Positions 27,357 to 37,686 of a stretch of DNA of 64,000 bases are shown in pieces. Position numbers and translations under genes: made by a program. Position 1 is the stretch's first letter. The number at the start of each line of letters is the position of its first letter. Under the pieces are notes generated by a model, which saw nothing but the letters and a program-made list of their open reading frames with translations, was not told the origin of the DNA and made no database searches. Source of the DNA: Alistipes sp. ZOR0009 (lineage in GTDB: Bacteria > Bacteroidota > Bacteroidia > Bacteroidales > ZOR0009); the NCBI RefSeq assembly GCF_000798815.1, contig NZ_JTLD01000014.1, forward strand, positions 124,001 through 188,000, read 5' to 3'.

Positions 27357-28976
27357 ATGAATACTATAAAATCTAAATATTTTATTCCTGGTGCATTACT
27401 TGTAATGATGGGATTTTCTTCTTGCGTGAACGATCTCGATACAATTCCGCTTGATAAAGACGAACTAGTTTCTGAAGTTGTTTTCGGTAATACGCAGAGT
27501 GCGTACGATCAAAGTCTTGCTAAAATATATGCAGGCATGGCAATAGGAGGAAACAGTGGCGGAGATGCAGATCAAGATGTAGCAGGAATTGATGGTGGTA
27601 GCCAAGCATCGTTTTTACGTGTGCTTTGGAATATGCAGGAACTGTCATCTGATATGGCGCATTGTGCATGGAACGATGTTGGAATTCCTGAGTTTAATCA
27701 TATAACATGGAGTTCTTCTAGCCCTTGGATTAAGGGATCTTATTATCGTCTTTTCTATCAAATCAATGTTGCTAACGCTTTTCTTCGAGAAACAAGCGAC
27801 GATAAGTTGAACTCTAGAGGTTGTAGTGATGAACTTAAAGCTACAATTAAAACGTATAGGGCTGAAGCTCGTTTTCTTCGTGCAATGACTTATGAGTATG
27901 CATTAGATCTGTACCGTAACGTTCCTTTTGTGGATGAAAATAGTCCTATTGGGAGTATTCTTCCTAAGCAAATTAAGGCGGCTGATCTTTTTGTATGGAT
28001 AGAAAAGGAGCTGGTTGCTTGCGAAAAAGATCTTCGTGATCCAGTAGTTGGTTTTAACTCAAACTACGGGCATGCTAATAAGGCTGCTGCTTGGGCTTTG
28101 CTATCTCGCTTATACTTAAATGCAAAAACCTATGTAGGTGTTGATAAGTATACAGAAAGTATTACCTATTCAAAGAAAGTAATTGAGGTAGGTTATGCTC
28201 TAGAGCCAGTTTATGGCGATATGTTTAAGGCCGACAACCATCTTTCGAAGGAGATGATTTTCCCTATTCGTTACGATGGTGATCAAACGATGACTTGGGG
28301 GGGGATGACAGCCTTCTTATGTTGGGGTGCTGCTGCTACCCAAGAAGAAACCAATGCAAAAGGTGCTTGGCAAGGGGTACGCGCAAAGTCGTCATTATAC
28401 CGTTTGTTTACAAAAGAGGATGCGAGCGCATCTGACTCTCGTATGGCAATGCTTCGCGTAGAGCATACAACTAACATTGAAATAGACGATGAGAATACCT
28501 TCAAGAATAATGGTATTCCTGTAACTAAATTCTATAATGTAAATAAGGATAAGTCACTACCTGCTTCAAAAGAAGCTTACGTTGACTTTCCGCTGTTCCG
28601 TCTAGGTGAGATCTACTTAAACTATGCTGAGGCTGTACTAAGAGGTGGACAAGGTGGTAGTAGAGCAATTGCTCTTGGATACGTAAATGATCTTCGTAAA
28701 AGAGCGTATACCGATAAGTTTGCCGCTCCTATTGGAGACTCTCAGTTTGATTTGAATTTTATTATAGACGAGCGTGGCCGTGAGTTGTTTTTCGAAGCTC
28801 AGCGTCGTACTGATTTGGTTCGTTTTGGTCTATACACTTCTGCAGACTATCTATGGCCTTGGAAGGGTGGAGTTAAAAACGGGAAAGCCGTAGAGTCTTA
28901 TTTTAAGGTATTCCCAATTCCTTCTGACGACATGGGTACAAATACCAATTTGACTCAAAACGAAGGGTACAATTAA
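27357..28976 (+). CDS. SusD/RagB-family starch-binding lipoprotein
   Basis: A 539-residue surface lipoprotein that forms the lid of the SusC pore. The lipobox is in GFSSC near residue 22. The TPR-rich fold shows ATIKTYRAEARFLRAMTYEYALDLYRNVPFVDE and the C-terminal RGRELFFEAQRRTDLVRFG, both diagnostic for the family. It lies 10 bases after the SusC gene. An acidic region (GGDADQDVAGIDGG) is similar to those of maltodextrin-specific homologues, but ligand contacts cannot be assigned by eye. Confidence 0.92.
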   Translation: MNTIKSKYFIPGALLVMMGFSSCVNDLDTIPLDKDELVSEVVFGNTQSAYDQSLAKIYAGMAIGGNSGGDADQDVAGIDGGSQASFLRVLWNMQELSSDMAHCAWNDVGIPEFNHITWSSSSPWIKGSYYRLFYQINVANAFLRETSDDKLNSRGCSDELKATIKTYRAEARFLRAMTYEYALDLYRNVPFVDENSPIGSILPKQIKAADLFVWIEKELVACEKDLRDPVVGFNSNYGHANKAAAWALLSRLYLNAKTYVGVDKYTESITYSKKVIEVGYALEPVYGDMFKADNHLSKEMIFPIRYDGDQTMTWGGMTAFLCWGAAATQEETNAKGAWQGVRAKSSLYRLFTKEDASASDSRMAMLRVEHTTNIEIDDENTFKNNGIPVTKFYNVNKDKSLPASKEAYVDFPLFRLGEIYLNYAEAVLRGGQGGSRAIALGYVNDLRKRAYTDKFAAPIGDSQFDLNFIIDERGRELFFEAQRRTDLVRFGLYTSADYLWPWKGGVKNGKAVESYFKVFPIPSDDMGTNTNLTQNEGYN

Positions 28977-28997
28977 TAACACAATTCAGAACAAGAA

Positions 28998-30602
28998 ATG
29001 AAGAAGATATTTTTATATACGCTTATGTTGGGGTTGTTTGCCCTAGCATCTTGTGATGACGAAACTAATCCTATCTTGGAGCTTCGAAAGGCTGCAGAGT
29101 TTCAGCCTCTAGCAAAAACGGAGTTTGTTTTTAATAAAGATAATGCAACCCAAGCATTTCCAACTATAAAGTGGGCTCGTGCCGATTTTGGGGTTTCTGC
29201 TGTGGTGAATTACAGCGTTGTTTTAACTAATACCGATAGCAAAAAAAGCGTGGTAATTGGAGAAACTGGTAATGCAGAACTTCAGCTTACTAATGCTCAG
29301 ATGAATGCATGGATGGCAAAGGTTGGTGGTTACCCCGGTCAAACATACAACTTTACTATTTCTTTAGATGTTAAGGCTTACGACTATGCAAATGGTCCTG
29401 CCTCTAATAGTTTGTCATTTAAAGCGAAACCTTACGATCCTAAAGCTGTCGATTGGAATTTTGCCTATATAGCAGTTTCCCACCCTGATTGGGATTATAC
29501 GTCTGCCTTCATGATTGGTGATCCAGATGCCGATGGAGTTTATCATGGTTACGCTTATTTTGATGCTGACCGTTTATCTTATAAGGTTGTAGATGGTAAG
29601 GATGTTACTAAAGTGCTTTCTAAAACAACAGGTACTGTTGCAAAGAAGGGATTTTACGAAATTACTGTTGATGCTTCTGGTAATCTGACTCAATCTGAAC
29701 CACTATCTTGGGCTATTATTGGAGATGCGACTTCAGGAGGTTGGAGTAGTGATACTAAGATGGATTATGATGCCAATGCCCGTGTTTGGAAGGTGGTTAC
29801 TACGCTTCTAAATAAAGAGTTTAAGTTTAGAGCTAATTCTAACTGGGGGATTAATTTAGGTGCATTAAAAGATAAAGAAGGAGAAATTGCAGGAGCCGTT
29901 GTTCCTAATGGTTCTAATATCAAAGTAATGAAAGCTCACGCTTACATTGTAACTCTTGATTTATGTAATGCCGATAAGCCTACCTATACGCTTGTAGAAA
30001 CCACCGTAGAGCAATCTAGTGCAGAGATGTTTTTACCTGGTAGCTACCAAGGTTGGGATCCTGCTGCTGCTACATGCTATAAGGTAACATCTCCTGCTAG
30101 GGACTTTACCTATAGTGGTGTATTCTACTTCCCTGCTAATACTCAGTTTAAGTATTTTGATGGTGGTACATGGATTGGTATTCCATCGTCAACAGATGTT
30201 GCTTGGAACGCAGATCATTCTAATGCTTCGTTTACTATCAATGCTAAGGATTCTAAAGATATTACCATCGCTTACGCTGGTTGGTATCATGTTAATGTTG
30301 ATACAAAGAAGTTGACTAGCACTTTTGTGAAGTCAGGTTGGGAAATAATTGGTAGTGCAACTCCTGGAAGTTGGGATAAGGGTACTATTATGAACTACGA
30401 TCCTGTAACCAAGTTGTGGAGTATAGATATTACGCTTACTGATGGCGAGTTTAAATTCCGTTGGGATGCATCTTGGGAGATAAATCTAGGTGGTGCACTT
30501 TCAGGCTTAACTCAAGGAGGCGATAATCTAAAAATTACAGCAGGTACTTATACCGTAGTACTTAATCCTGCCAATAATACGGCAACTGTTACTAAAAAGT
30601 AA
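28998..30602 (+). CDS. SusE/SusF-like outer-membrane starch-binding lipoprotein
   Basis: A 534-residue lipoprotein (lipobox FALASC). A SusE-type beta domain (about residues 25-150, ending near SLSFKAKPYD) is followed by repeated starch-binding modules. Two are clearly alike: AIIGDATSGGWSSDTKMDYD with FKFRANSNWGINLG, and EIIGSATPGSWDKGTIMNYD with FKFRWDASWEINLGG. A different module between them begins MFLPGSYQGWDPA. The aromatic residues in these modules are the usual glucan contacts. It is the third gene of the locus, 21 bases after the SusD gene, and helps hold starch at the cell surface. Confidence 0.9.
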   Translation: MKKIFLYTLMLGLFALASCDDETNPILELRKAAEFQPLAKTEFVFNKDNATQAFPTIKWARADFGVSAVVNYSVVLTNTDSKKSVVIGETGNAELQLTNAQMNAWMAKVGGYPGQTYNFTISLDVKAYDYANGPASNSLSFKAKPYDPKAVDWNFAYIAVSHPDWDYTSAFMIGDPDADGVYHGYAYFDADRLSYKVVDGKDVTKVLSKTTGTVAKKGFYEITVDASGNLTQSEPLSWAIIGDATSGGWSSDTKMDYDANARVWKVVTTLLNKEFKFRANSNWGINLGALKDKEGEIAGAVVPNGSNIKVMKAHAYIVTLDLCNADKPTYTLVETTVEQSSAEMFLPGSYQGWDPAAATCYKVTSPARDFTYSGVFYFPANTQFKYFDGGTWIGIPSSTDVAWNADHSNASFTINAKDSKDITIAYAGWYHVNVDTKKLTSTFVKSGWEIIGSATPGSWDKGTIMNYDPVTKLWSIDITLTDGEFKFRWDASWEINLGGALSGLTQGGDNLKITAGTYTVVLNPANNTATVTKK

Positions 30603-30686
30603 ATAAATAGAGCTGCAATGGTATGTCTTTTAGATATCTAACTCCATATTTTTTGCAGGTAAACATTTTAATGTAAAAAAACTATC

Positions 30687-30722
30687 ACAGGCAGTCATGT
30701 AATGGGCTGCCTGTACTTTTTT
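30687..30722 (+). terminator. Terminator between the SusE/F gene and the amylase
   Basis: Stem ACAGGCAG paired with CTGCCTGT, a 12-nt loop and a T-run. It separates the amylase from the susCDE transcript at least partly. Confidence 0.75.
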
Positions 30723-30843
30723 ACAACATTGGCCTCTTTTACACTTTATGACGTACAATTTGATGCACAAGTTGTACTTGCAGCATCTTTGCTGCTGCAT
30801 TGCAATTTTCATTTGAAACGCGGACTTACATTTTCTATCAACT

Positions 30844-33800
30844 ATGAAATATTGTTTTAGAATCAGATTTTTAGTGCTTGCCCTACTTGTTGTACTGGTT
30901 AAGGCAGCATCTGGTCAGGTTACCACTATTCCTACACCAGCCATCGAATCTCAAGGGGTGAAAATAGTGTTTGATGCATCGCAAGGTAACGGTGGCCTTA
31001 ATGGCTATGCTGGCGATGTATACGCGCATATTGGTGTAATCACCAACCTGAGTACTAGCGGATCGGATTGGAAGTACGTGAAGGCTGATTGGGCAACCAA
31101 TAAGCCAGAGTGCAAGATGACACGAACTGGCTCTACTACCTACTCTTTGGATATAGCACCTTCCATTCGTTCGTTTTTTGGGGTTCCTGCAGGAGAGCAG
31201 ATTAAGCAGGTGGCAATAGTGTTTCGAAGTACCGATGGTTCTAAAACTGGAAAGACTAGCTCTGGTGGAGATATTTTTGTAGATGTCTTTACAAATGCGA
31301 TAGCCCTCAAGTTGAGCAATCCGAACGACGGGGCAACCTTCTTAGTGGGGGAGTCAATAGCCGTGAATGCAACGGCCAATGCATCATCTATCGATCTATT
31401 TGTGGATAATATGCTTGTAAAATCCTCTTCTACATCTTCATTGTCCTACTCTTTTATTCCTAATGCCGCAAAGCAGTATAGCTTAAAGGCGGTTGCTAAG
31501 GAAGGGAACTTGACCGAAGAAAAGTCTATTTCTGTAAATGTGGTAGGTCAGCCGGTGGTAGAGGAGCTGCCTGCGGGTTGCCGTCCGGGGCTAAATATTG
31601 CCGATGGAAAGGCGACTTTTGTGCTCGAAGCTCCCTATAAGAAGTTCTGCTCTTTAATTGGCAGTTTCAACGGCTTTGCTGCAACAGGTAATTTTGCGAT
31701 GAAAAGAACCCCAGATGGGACCAAGTTCTGGATTTCAGTTGATACGTTAAGGAATAATGTGGACTACAGCTACCAGTACTTGGTTGATGGAAAGGTGAAG
31801 ATTGCAGATCCCTACTCAAGCTTAGTGCTAGACCCTTGGAACGATAAGTATATCGACAGCCAAACGTACCCCAATATGCCCGCATATCCAGCAGGATTAA
31901 CTAGCGGCATCGTCTCTTCTTTTAGGATGAATCCAGCCAGCTATACCTGGCAAACAAAGAGCTTTACCCCTTCAGCAGCTGCTAAGCTAAATGTTTACGA
32001 GGTGCATTTGAGGGACTTTTTAGCCAAGCACGATTTTAAGGCGCTTACCGATACAATTAGCTACTTTAAAAAGCTAGGCATAAATACCATAGAGCTGATG
32101 CCCGTTAATGAGTTCGAAGGAAACAACAGCTGGGGGTACAACCCAAGCTTCTACTTTGCCGTCGATAAGTATTATGGGCCAGCAAACGATCTTAAGCGAT
32201 TTGTTGACGAATGCCACAAAGAGGGAATAGCCGTTATAATGGATATGGTTTTGAACCATAGCTTCGGATTATCTCCGCTTGTGCAGCTTTACTACGATAA
32301 TACAACCAACAAGGTTACCCCAAATAACCCTTGGTATAATGTCGACTCTCCCAATACCGCCTACGCTTGGGGGTACGACTTTAACCACGAAAGCCAGTAT
32401 ACCAAAAATTTTGTCGATTCGGTTAACGCCTACTGGATGAGGGAATTTAAGATAGATGGCTTCCGATTCGACTTCACAAAGGGCTTTACGCAAAAGGCGG
32501 GTGACGGATGGGCTTACGATGCCTCTCGTATTGCCATTTTAAAAAGAATGGATGCCGAGATCAAGAAGCGCAACCCTAATGCCTTTGTGATACTGGAGCA
32601 TTTAACCGACAACTCGGAGGAAAAGGAGCTGGCAAATGCAGGCATTCTGCTTTGGGGAAATATGAATAACAGCTCGTGCGAGGCGGCTATGGGGTATAAC
32701 GAGGGCACAAAGTCTGATCTTTCGTGGGCATCATATGCCAAAAGAGGATGGAGTAAACCTAACGTTGTTGCCTATATGGAAAGCCACGACGAGGAGCGCG
32801 TCTCCTTTAAGCAGCAGGCTTATGGGGCAACCAACGGTGCTTACAACGTAAAGAATTTGGCAACAGCCAACCAAAGACATTCCGCATTAGCGGCCATATT
32901 CCTCTCCATTCCCGGGCCCAAAATGATTTGGCAGTGGCAGGAGTTGGGCTATGACTATTCGATTAATACCTGCGAAAATGGTTCTATAAGCAACGATTGT
33001 AGAACTAACCCAAAACCTACATTTTGGACAAAGTACAACCAGAATGCTGAGAACAAATCACGAATGGAGCTTAAGTCGGTATTCGAGCAGATGAATCAGC
33101 TTCGAAATACCTACCCCGCATTCTCGACTAGCAGCTTTAAGGATAGCCTAGCTGGGGCTGTTAAGTACGTAAAGCTGAATGATAGCGATATGGATGTTAT
33201 CACCATGGCTAACTTCGATGTGGTGGAGCGTCCAATTCAGGTGGCAGTTGCTGGCAGCGGTTACTACTACAGCCATTTTGCAAAGGATTCTATTCAAATA
33301 GCAAATGGTCGGATTACCACTATGCTAAAGCCAGGGCAGTTCCATGTGCTTACTAGCAAGCGGTTGTTTGTTCCATTAAAGCTGTCAATACTATCGCCTG
33401 CCGAGGCTTCGTCGTACAAGGTAGACGACGTTATTACCATCAAGGCAACCTCTAGCGCATCGAAGGTAACGCTATTTGTGAATGATGTTAAGGTGGCCGA
33501 TTTTGGTGCAAATGTAGACTACCGCTACACCGTAGTTAAGGCAGGGACCTACACCATAAAGGTGGTGGCCACGTTGGGTAGTAACGTCGAAGAAAAGACG
33601 CGTACCATTACCGTAACCGATAATCCTGTCGACTTGAAGATTGTATCGCCAGCTGATAAGCAGGAGTTTTTTGTTGGAGATCAGATTCAGGTGGCGGCAT
33701 CGGCCAACTCTTCGGCCATAGCGCTATCTCTAAATGGAACAGAGGTGGCTACAGGTGTAAGTAGCATTTCCTACACCTATAACACCACTAAAGCCGAGGT

Positions 33801-34140
33801 GCTAAAGCTTCGCTTTGTGGCATCAAACACCACTTTGGTGGTAGATTCTACCATTACTGTTAAGGTGAAGTATAAGATGCTGCCCAACAAGTTTGGTCCA
33901 AACCCAGTAGCTGCAGGGGGCGTCGTTAGCTTCAACATTGTTGCAGCCGAGGGTGGTGCAGTAACCATACAGGTGCTTAATACCAACGGAAGCGTTATTG
34001 CCAATAAAAAGGTAAGCGTAGCTAAGGGAGATAACTTGGTTCCTTTAAATACGGCAGAGCTGGCAGCAGGTGGTGGAATATACCTGATTCGCATTTCAGG
34101 ATGCGGAGTTAACCTAAAGGAGAAGCTGGTAATTCTTTAA
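30844..34140 (+). CDS. Secreted GH13 alpha-amylase with binding modules and T9SS sorting domain
   Basis: A 1098-residue multidomain exoenzyme. In order: signal peptide; an N-terminal module resembling starch-binding CBM26-type domains (about 35-150); an Ig-like domain (about 155-235); a CBM48-like domain (about 245-340, with SLIGSFNGF); the GH13 barrel (about 375-760) with MDMVLNH, DGFRFDFTKG (nucleophile Asp near 543), VILEHL (acid/base Glu near 586) and MESHDEERV; two further Ig-like repeats (about 845-1015); and a type IX C-terminal sorting domain beginning FGPNPVAAGG. All catalytic residues are present. It likely cuts starch outside the cell to products for the Sus proteins upstream. T9SS export, rather than lipidation, is notable. 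Confidence 0.92.
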   Translation: MKYCFRIRFLVLALLVVLVKAASGQVTTIPTPAIESQGVKIVFDASQGNGGLNGYAGDVYAHIGVITNLSTSGSDWKYVKADWATNKPECKMTRTGSTTYSLDIAPSIRSFFGVPAGEQIKQVAIVFRSTDGSKTGKTSSGGDIFVDVFTNAIALKLSNPNDGATFLVGESIAVNATANASSIDLFVDNMLVKSSSTSSLSYSFIPNAAKQYSLKAVAKEGNLTEEKSISVNVVGQPVVEELPAGCRPGLNIADGKATFVLEAPYKKFCSLIGSFNGFAATGNFAMKRTPDGTKFWISVDTLRNNVDYSYQYLVDGKVKIADPYSSLVLDPWNDKYIDSQTYPNMPAYPAGLTSGIVSSFRMNPASYTWQTKSFTPSAAAKLNVYEVHLRDFLAKHDFKALTDTISYFKKLGINTIELMPVNEFEGNNSWGYNPSFYFAVDKYYGPANDLKRFVDECHKEGIAVIMDMVLNHSFGLSPLVQLYYDNTTNKVTPNNPWYNVDSPNTAYAWGYDFNHESQYTKNFVDSVNAYWMREFKIDGFRFDFTKGFTQKAGDGWAYDASRIAILKRMDAEIKKRNPNAFVILEHLTDNSEEKELANAGILLWGNMNNSSCEAAMGYNEGTKSDLSWASYAKRGWSKPNVVAYMESHDEERVSFKQQAYGATNGAYNVKNLATANQRHSALAAIFLSIPGPKMIWQWQELGYDYSINTCENGSISNDCRTNPKPTFWTKYNQNAENKSRMELKSVFEQMNQLRNTYPAFSTSSFKDSLAGAVKYVKLNDSDMDVITMANFDVVERPIQVAVAGSGYYYSHFAKDSIQIANGRITTMLKPGQFHVLTSKRLFVPLKLSILSPAEASSYKVDDVITIKATSSASKVTLFVNDVKVADFGANVDYRYTVVKAGTYTIKVVATLGSNVEEKTRTITVTDNPVDLKIVSPADKQEFFVGDQIQVAASANSSAIALSLNGTEVATGVSSISYTYNTTKAEVLKLRFVASNTTLVVDSTITVKVKYKMLPNKFGPNPVAAGGVVSFNIVAAEGGAVTIQVLNTNGSVIANKKVSVAKGDNLVPLNTAELAAGGGIYLIRISGCGVNLKEKLVIL

Positions 34141-34872
34141 ACGGATAGCCATTCGATGGCTTATCGTTAAACATACATTAGAGCAAAAATAGGGGCGAGG
34201 GAAGTCTTTAAGGTGGTATGGAGCATTGCAATGCGTTTACCACTGCGGAGGCTTCCCTTTGCTTTATTATAGTAGGATATATCAGAGCTGCTTTTCGAAA
34301 TTCGCTATTGCTAATCTTATTCATCTTAGGTGTATTCCCTTTTATGCTCCTTAAATTAATACGATACTTATAGAGCTACGTTTCCCAATTTTTTTACCTT
34401 CTCCTTATTTCAATCTCTTGCATTTCTATAGGTTACGTAGGTTTGCCCATCTAATGTGGTGATGCTACGTTTGTGCTACTGCTGAGGGCTGTGGTTTCTG
34501 CTGCCGCCGCATGTTGGGGGCTTGTTGTTATAGATCGAGTTTGATATTGAAAATTCTGGGAGCAGCTACTGCTTGTCATCCCGGCGAAGGCCGGGATCTC
34601 ATAAGGCTTGGCACTGCTAATCTAATGGGCTATTCGCTTTCGCGGGTATGGTAGCGTTTGTTTTGCGCATGTTTTATAAGATCGAACTTATGTTATTGTA
34701 GTTTTTGTGGTAATGGATATCTTTAAGCTCGCTATGCAAGGCCTTATGCCTTGCTTGTGCATGCAGGGCAAGCCTCTGCTGATTTTTTTGAAATAAAAAC
34801 CTCTTTCACGTTAGTAGCAATAGCTCGATATATGTACTACTAGTAGATTGAAATAATACTTATCTATATACC
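34141..34872. other. 732-base gap with several hairpins
   Basis: No gene is supported. Hairpins seen are: 34143-34166 (GATAGCCAT and ATGGC-TATC arms); a long rod at 34198-34258 ending in a T-rich tract; a REP-like hairpin at 34578-34597 with ATCCCGG and CCGGGAT arms; and 34736-34754 with GCAAGGC and GCCTTGC arms. Confidence 0.5.
34198..34265 (+). terminator. Long structured terminator after the amylase
   Basis: Outer arms AGGGAAG and CTTCCCT continue with two G-U pairs, an inner GTGGTA/TACCAC stem and a CATTGCAATG apex, followed by TTTGCTTTATT. The G-U pairs fit plus-strand RNA. Confidence 0.6.
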
Positions 34873-37137
34873 ATGAAGTTTGGAAGACTATATGTCGCTG
34901 CCACGGTTGTTGCGCTGAGCGCATGCGCCGGAGTTAAGAGCGAGTATGCCGATTATGTCAACCCGTTTATCGGGACGGGCGGGCATGGGCACACCTTTCC
35001 GGGGGCTACGGTTCCCTACGGAATGATTCAACCTAGTCCGGATACGCGTATTTTTGAGTGGGACTCCTGCTCGGGCTACTACTATCCCGACTCCACCATC
35101 AACGGATTTTCGCATACCCATTTAAGCGGTACGGGCTGCTGCGACTACGGCGATGTGCTGCTGATGCCCACCGTTGGGAAGCAGGAGTACCACTCGATGG
35201 GCTCGCAAAGCCAGCAGATGGCCTACGCCTCCTCCTTCTCGCATAACAACGAGAAGGCCGAACCGGGATACTACTCGGTATTCCTCGATAGGTATAAGGT
35301 GATGGCAGAGCTTACCGCCACCAAGAGGGCGGCAATCCACCGCTATACCTTCCCCGCCAGCAAGGATGCCGGCTTTATCCTCGACTTCGACTACAGCCTA
35401 CAGCGCCAAACCAACAAGGAAATGACCTTGGAGGTGATTAGCGATACCGAGATTAGGGGCCGAAAGAAAACAATGTACTGGGCCTTTGACCAGTATATCA
35501 ACTTCTACATAAAGTTCTCGAAGCCGTTTACCTATACCATGGTTACCGACTCTATGCCCTTAGACAAGGGCGGACGCCTGCTTCCTACGGCCAAGGTGCT
35601 GCTGCACTTCAACACCTCGAAGGATGAGGTGGTGTATGCCAAGATTGGCATATCGGCGGTTGACATGGACGGAGCGCAGAAGAACCTGGAGGCAGAGATC
35701 CCTGCCTGGGATTTTGATGGGGTAAAGACAACCGCCCGCGCCATGTGGAACGACTACCTTTCGAAGGTGGATGTTAAAACAGACGATAACGACAAGAAGA
35801 CAATATTCTACTCGGCCTTATACCATACAGCAATAAGCCCAAACCTGTTTAGCGATGTAGATGGCCGCTACTTGGGTATGGATTTGAAGGTGCGCCAGAG
35901 CAATGCCAACGATCCGATGTACACGGTCTTTTCGCTTTGGGATACCTTTAGGGCTTTCCATCCGCTTAAAACAATTATCGATCCGGAGATTAACCAGGCG
36001 TTCATTCGCTCGCTTATCCAGAAGTATAAGGAGGAGGGAGTATTCCCCATGTGGGAGCTTGGCGGTAACGAAACGGGCGAGATGCTTGGGTACCACGCCG
36101 TATCGGTTATTACCGACTCGTACGTTAAGGGATACCGAAACTTTGATGCCAAGGAGGCGCTAAAGGCAGGCGTTCGTACTGCCGAATACGACACCTCGAA
36201 TATAAACTGCCCCCGTTTGGTGCTTCCTCGGTTGATGCCGCAGGCCAAGTACTGGAAAAATAAGGTTGGCTACGTGCCCTGCGATAAGGATAACGAGTCG
36301 GTTGCCAAGGCGCTGGAGTATGCCTACAACGACTGGTGTATTTCGGTCTTGGCCGATAGCTTAGGCGACAAGGAGGTGCACAGCAAGTACTCCAAGCTGG
36401 CCGAAGGGTATAAGCACTACTTCGATCCTTCTATCCGATTTATGCGAGGCAAGGATTCGCAGGGCAGCTGGCGTACTCCATTCAATCCTGCCGCATCTAA
36501 CCACCGCAACGACGACTACTGCGAAGGAAATGCCTGGCAGTGGACATGGTTTGTACCTCACCATGTAGATGGGCTGGTGCAGCTAATGGGCGGAAAGGAG
36601 GCCTTTGCTGGTAAGCTCGACTCCCTGTTTGCTGCCAAATCAAAAATAGAGGGACATGCCGTATCGGCCGACATTTCGGGGCTTATTGGCCAGTATGCCC
36701 ACGGTAATGAGCCCAGCCACCATATTACGCATCTGTACAACTACGTGGGACAGCCTTGGAAGACTCAGGCCTTGGCCGATAGCGTAATGCAGAGCTTATA
36801 CTTTAACGCGCCAAACGGGTTGGCGGGCAACGAGGACTGCGGCCAGATGTCGTCGTGGTACATTCTCAATAGCATCGGATTCTATCAGGTTTGTCCCGGT
36901 AAGCCGGTATACTCCATTGGCCGCCCGCTATTTCGTAACGTTACCATCAACTTAGGCAACGGCCGTAAGTTTAGCGTTGTTACCAAGAATAATAGCCGCC
37001 AAAACAAGTATATCCAGTCGGTAACGCTTAACGGCAAGCCGCTAAGCCAGCCATTCTTTAGCCATGCCGATTTGGTTGCAGGAGGCACGCTGGAGGTTAC
37101 CATGGGAAGCCAGCCAAGCTACCAAACCTTTAAGTAG
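34873..37137 (+). CDS. GH92 alpha-mannosidase (lipoprotein)
   Basis: A 754-residue calcium-dependent inverting exo-alpha-mannosidase. The N-terminus is a lipoprotein signal (VVALSAC). The family start is DYVNPFIGTGGHGHTFPGA, and the catalytic domain includes WDTFRAFHPL, GGNETGEMLGYH, CEGNAWQW (probable general-acid Glu near residue 551), GNEPSHH and NEDCGQMSSWY. The GNEPSHH form differs from GNQPIQH in the second GH92 of this window, so linkage preference may differ. The gene is GC-rich compared with the susC genes and stands alone with its own terminator. Probable substrates are alpha-mannosides of N-glycans or mannan. Confidence 0.92.
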   Translation: MKFGRLYVAATVVALSACAGVKSEYADYVNPFIGTGGHGHTFPGATVPYGMIQPSPDTRIFEWDSCSGYYYPDSTINGFSHTHLSGTGCCDYGDVLLMPTVGKQEYHSMGSQSQQMAYASSFSHNNEKAEPGYYSVFLDRYKVMAELTATKRAAIHRYTFPASKDAGFILDFDYSLQRQTNKEMTLEVISDTEIRGRKKTMYWAFDQYINFYIKFSKPFTYTMVTDSMPLDKGGRLLPTAKVLLHFNTSKDEVVYAKIGISAVDMDGAQKNLEAEIPAWDFDGVKTTARAMWNDYLSKVDVKTDDNDKKTIFYSALYHTAISPNLFSDVDGRYLGMDLKVRQSNANDPMYTVFSLWDTFRAFHPLKTIIDPEINQAFIRSLIQKYKEEGVFPMWELGGNETGEMLGYHAVSVITDSYVKGYRNFDAKEALKAGVRTAEYDTSNINCPRLVLPRLMPQAKYWKNKVGYVPCDKDNESVAKALEYAYNDWCISVLADSLGDKEVHSKYSKLAEGYKHYFDPSIRFMRGKDSQGSWRTPFNPAASNHRNDDYCEGNAWQWTWFVPHHVDGLVQLMGGKEAFAGKLDSLFAAKSKIEGHAVSADISGLIGQYAHGNEPSHHITHLYNYVGQPWKTQALADSVMQSLYFNAPNGLAGNEDCGQMSSWYILNSIGFYQVCPGKPVYSIGRPLFRNVTINLGNGRKFSVVTKNNSRQNKYIQSVTLNGKPLSQPFFSHADLVAGGTLEVTMGSQPSYQTFK

Positions 37138-37174
37138 CCACACTTCGAGGCGTATGCCTCGGTACAAATAGCCG

Positions 37175-37226
37175 CGAGAGGCTTTCTTCGTCAGCGTTTG
37201 CTGGCGGCGAAAGCCTCTCGTCGTAT
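37175..37226 (+). terminator. Strong terminator after the first GH92 gene
   Basis: A 12-bp perfect outer stem, CGAGAGGCTTTC paired with GAAAGCCTCTCG, encloses an inner GTCAGC/GCTGGC-like stem and is followed by a T-rich tract. Confidence 0.8.
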
Positions 37227-37686
37227 TTTATGGCACCGGATTTTGGCTCGCTGCAAAGGGGAATGTGCTACTCGAATAGCTTCGCATACCAAAAGGCAGT
37301 TAATTTATTCTTTTGATGCGGCTGTTTACAGCTTTTTGTTCTGCCTGCCTGCTTTTATAATGCCTACAGCAATAGTGGTTTATGAGGAACCTTTGGGCAT
37401 AATATGTTTAATAAAATTTCACAAAACAAAAATTACCATCTTTTAAATTCTTGGGTTTTTATATCAGTAAGTAGGCCAACTATCAGGATTGCAAGGGCAC
37501 ATTTGGCTGCCGCAACGCTTAAATGCAGCAAACTTTTGTAGGCTAGAAGTGGTAGGAGTGAGGCTTTATCCGCTACCTACCCATAGCCGAGGTGTCGGAG
37601 ATGGTTTTGTTACCCAGCAAAGAACGGTTGGCAGGCAAAAGCATCCAAGCATAGGCGTTCAAAGTTCTTTCGTACTACTTGTATTG
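37227..37686. other. Gap before the hairpin array
   Basis: No supported gene, repeat or RNA. The short plus-strand frames here have no family features and no plausible start context. Confidence 0.4.

Noticed and set aside
34578-34597. Hairpin with ATCCCGG arms as an insertion-sequence end
   Set aside because: No transposase or matching second end nearby; it looks like a common REP-like or terminator hairpin and is reported only in the gap description.
35818-36248. Antisense frames of 92 and 126 codons within the first GH92 gene
   Set aside because: Shadow frames of a GC-rich conserved gene; no motif on the minus strand.
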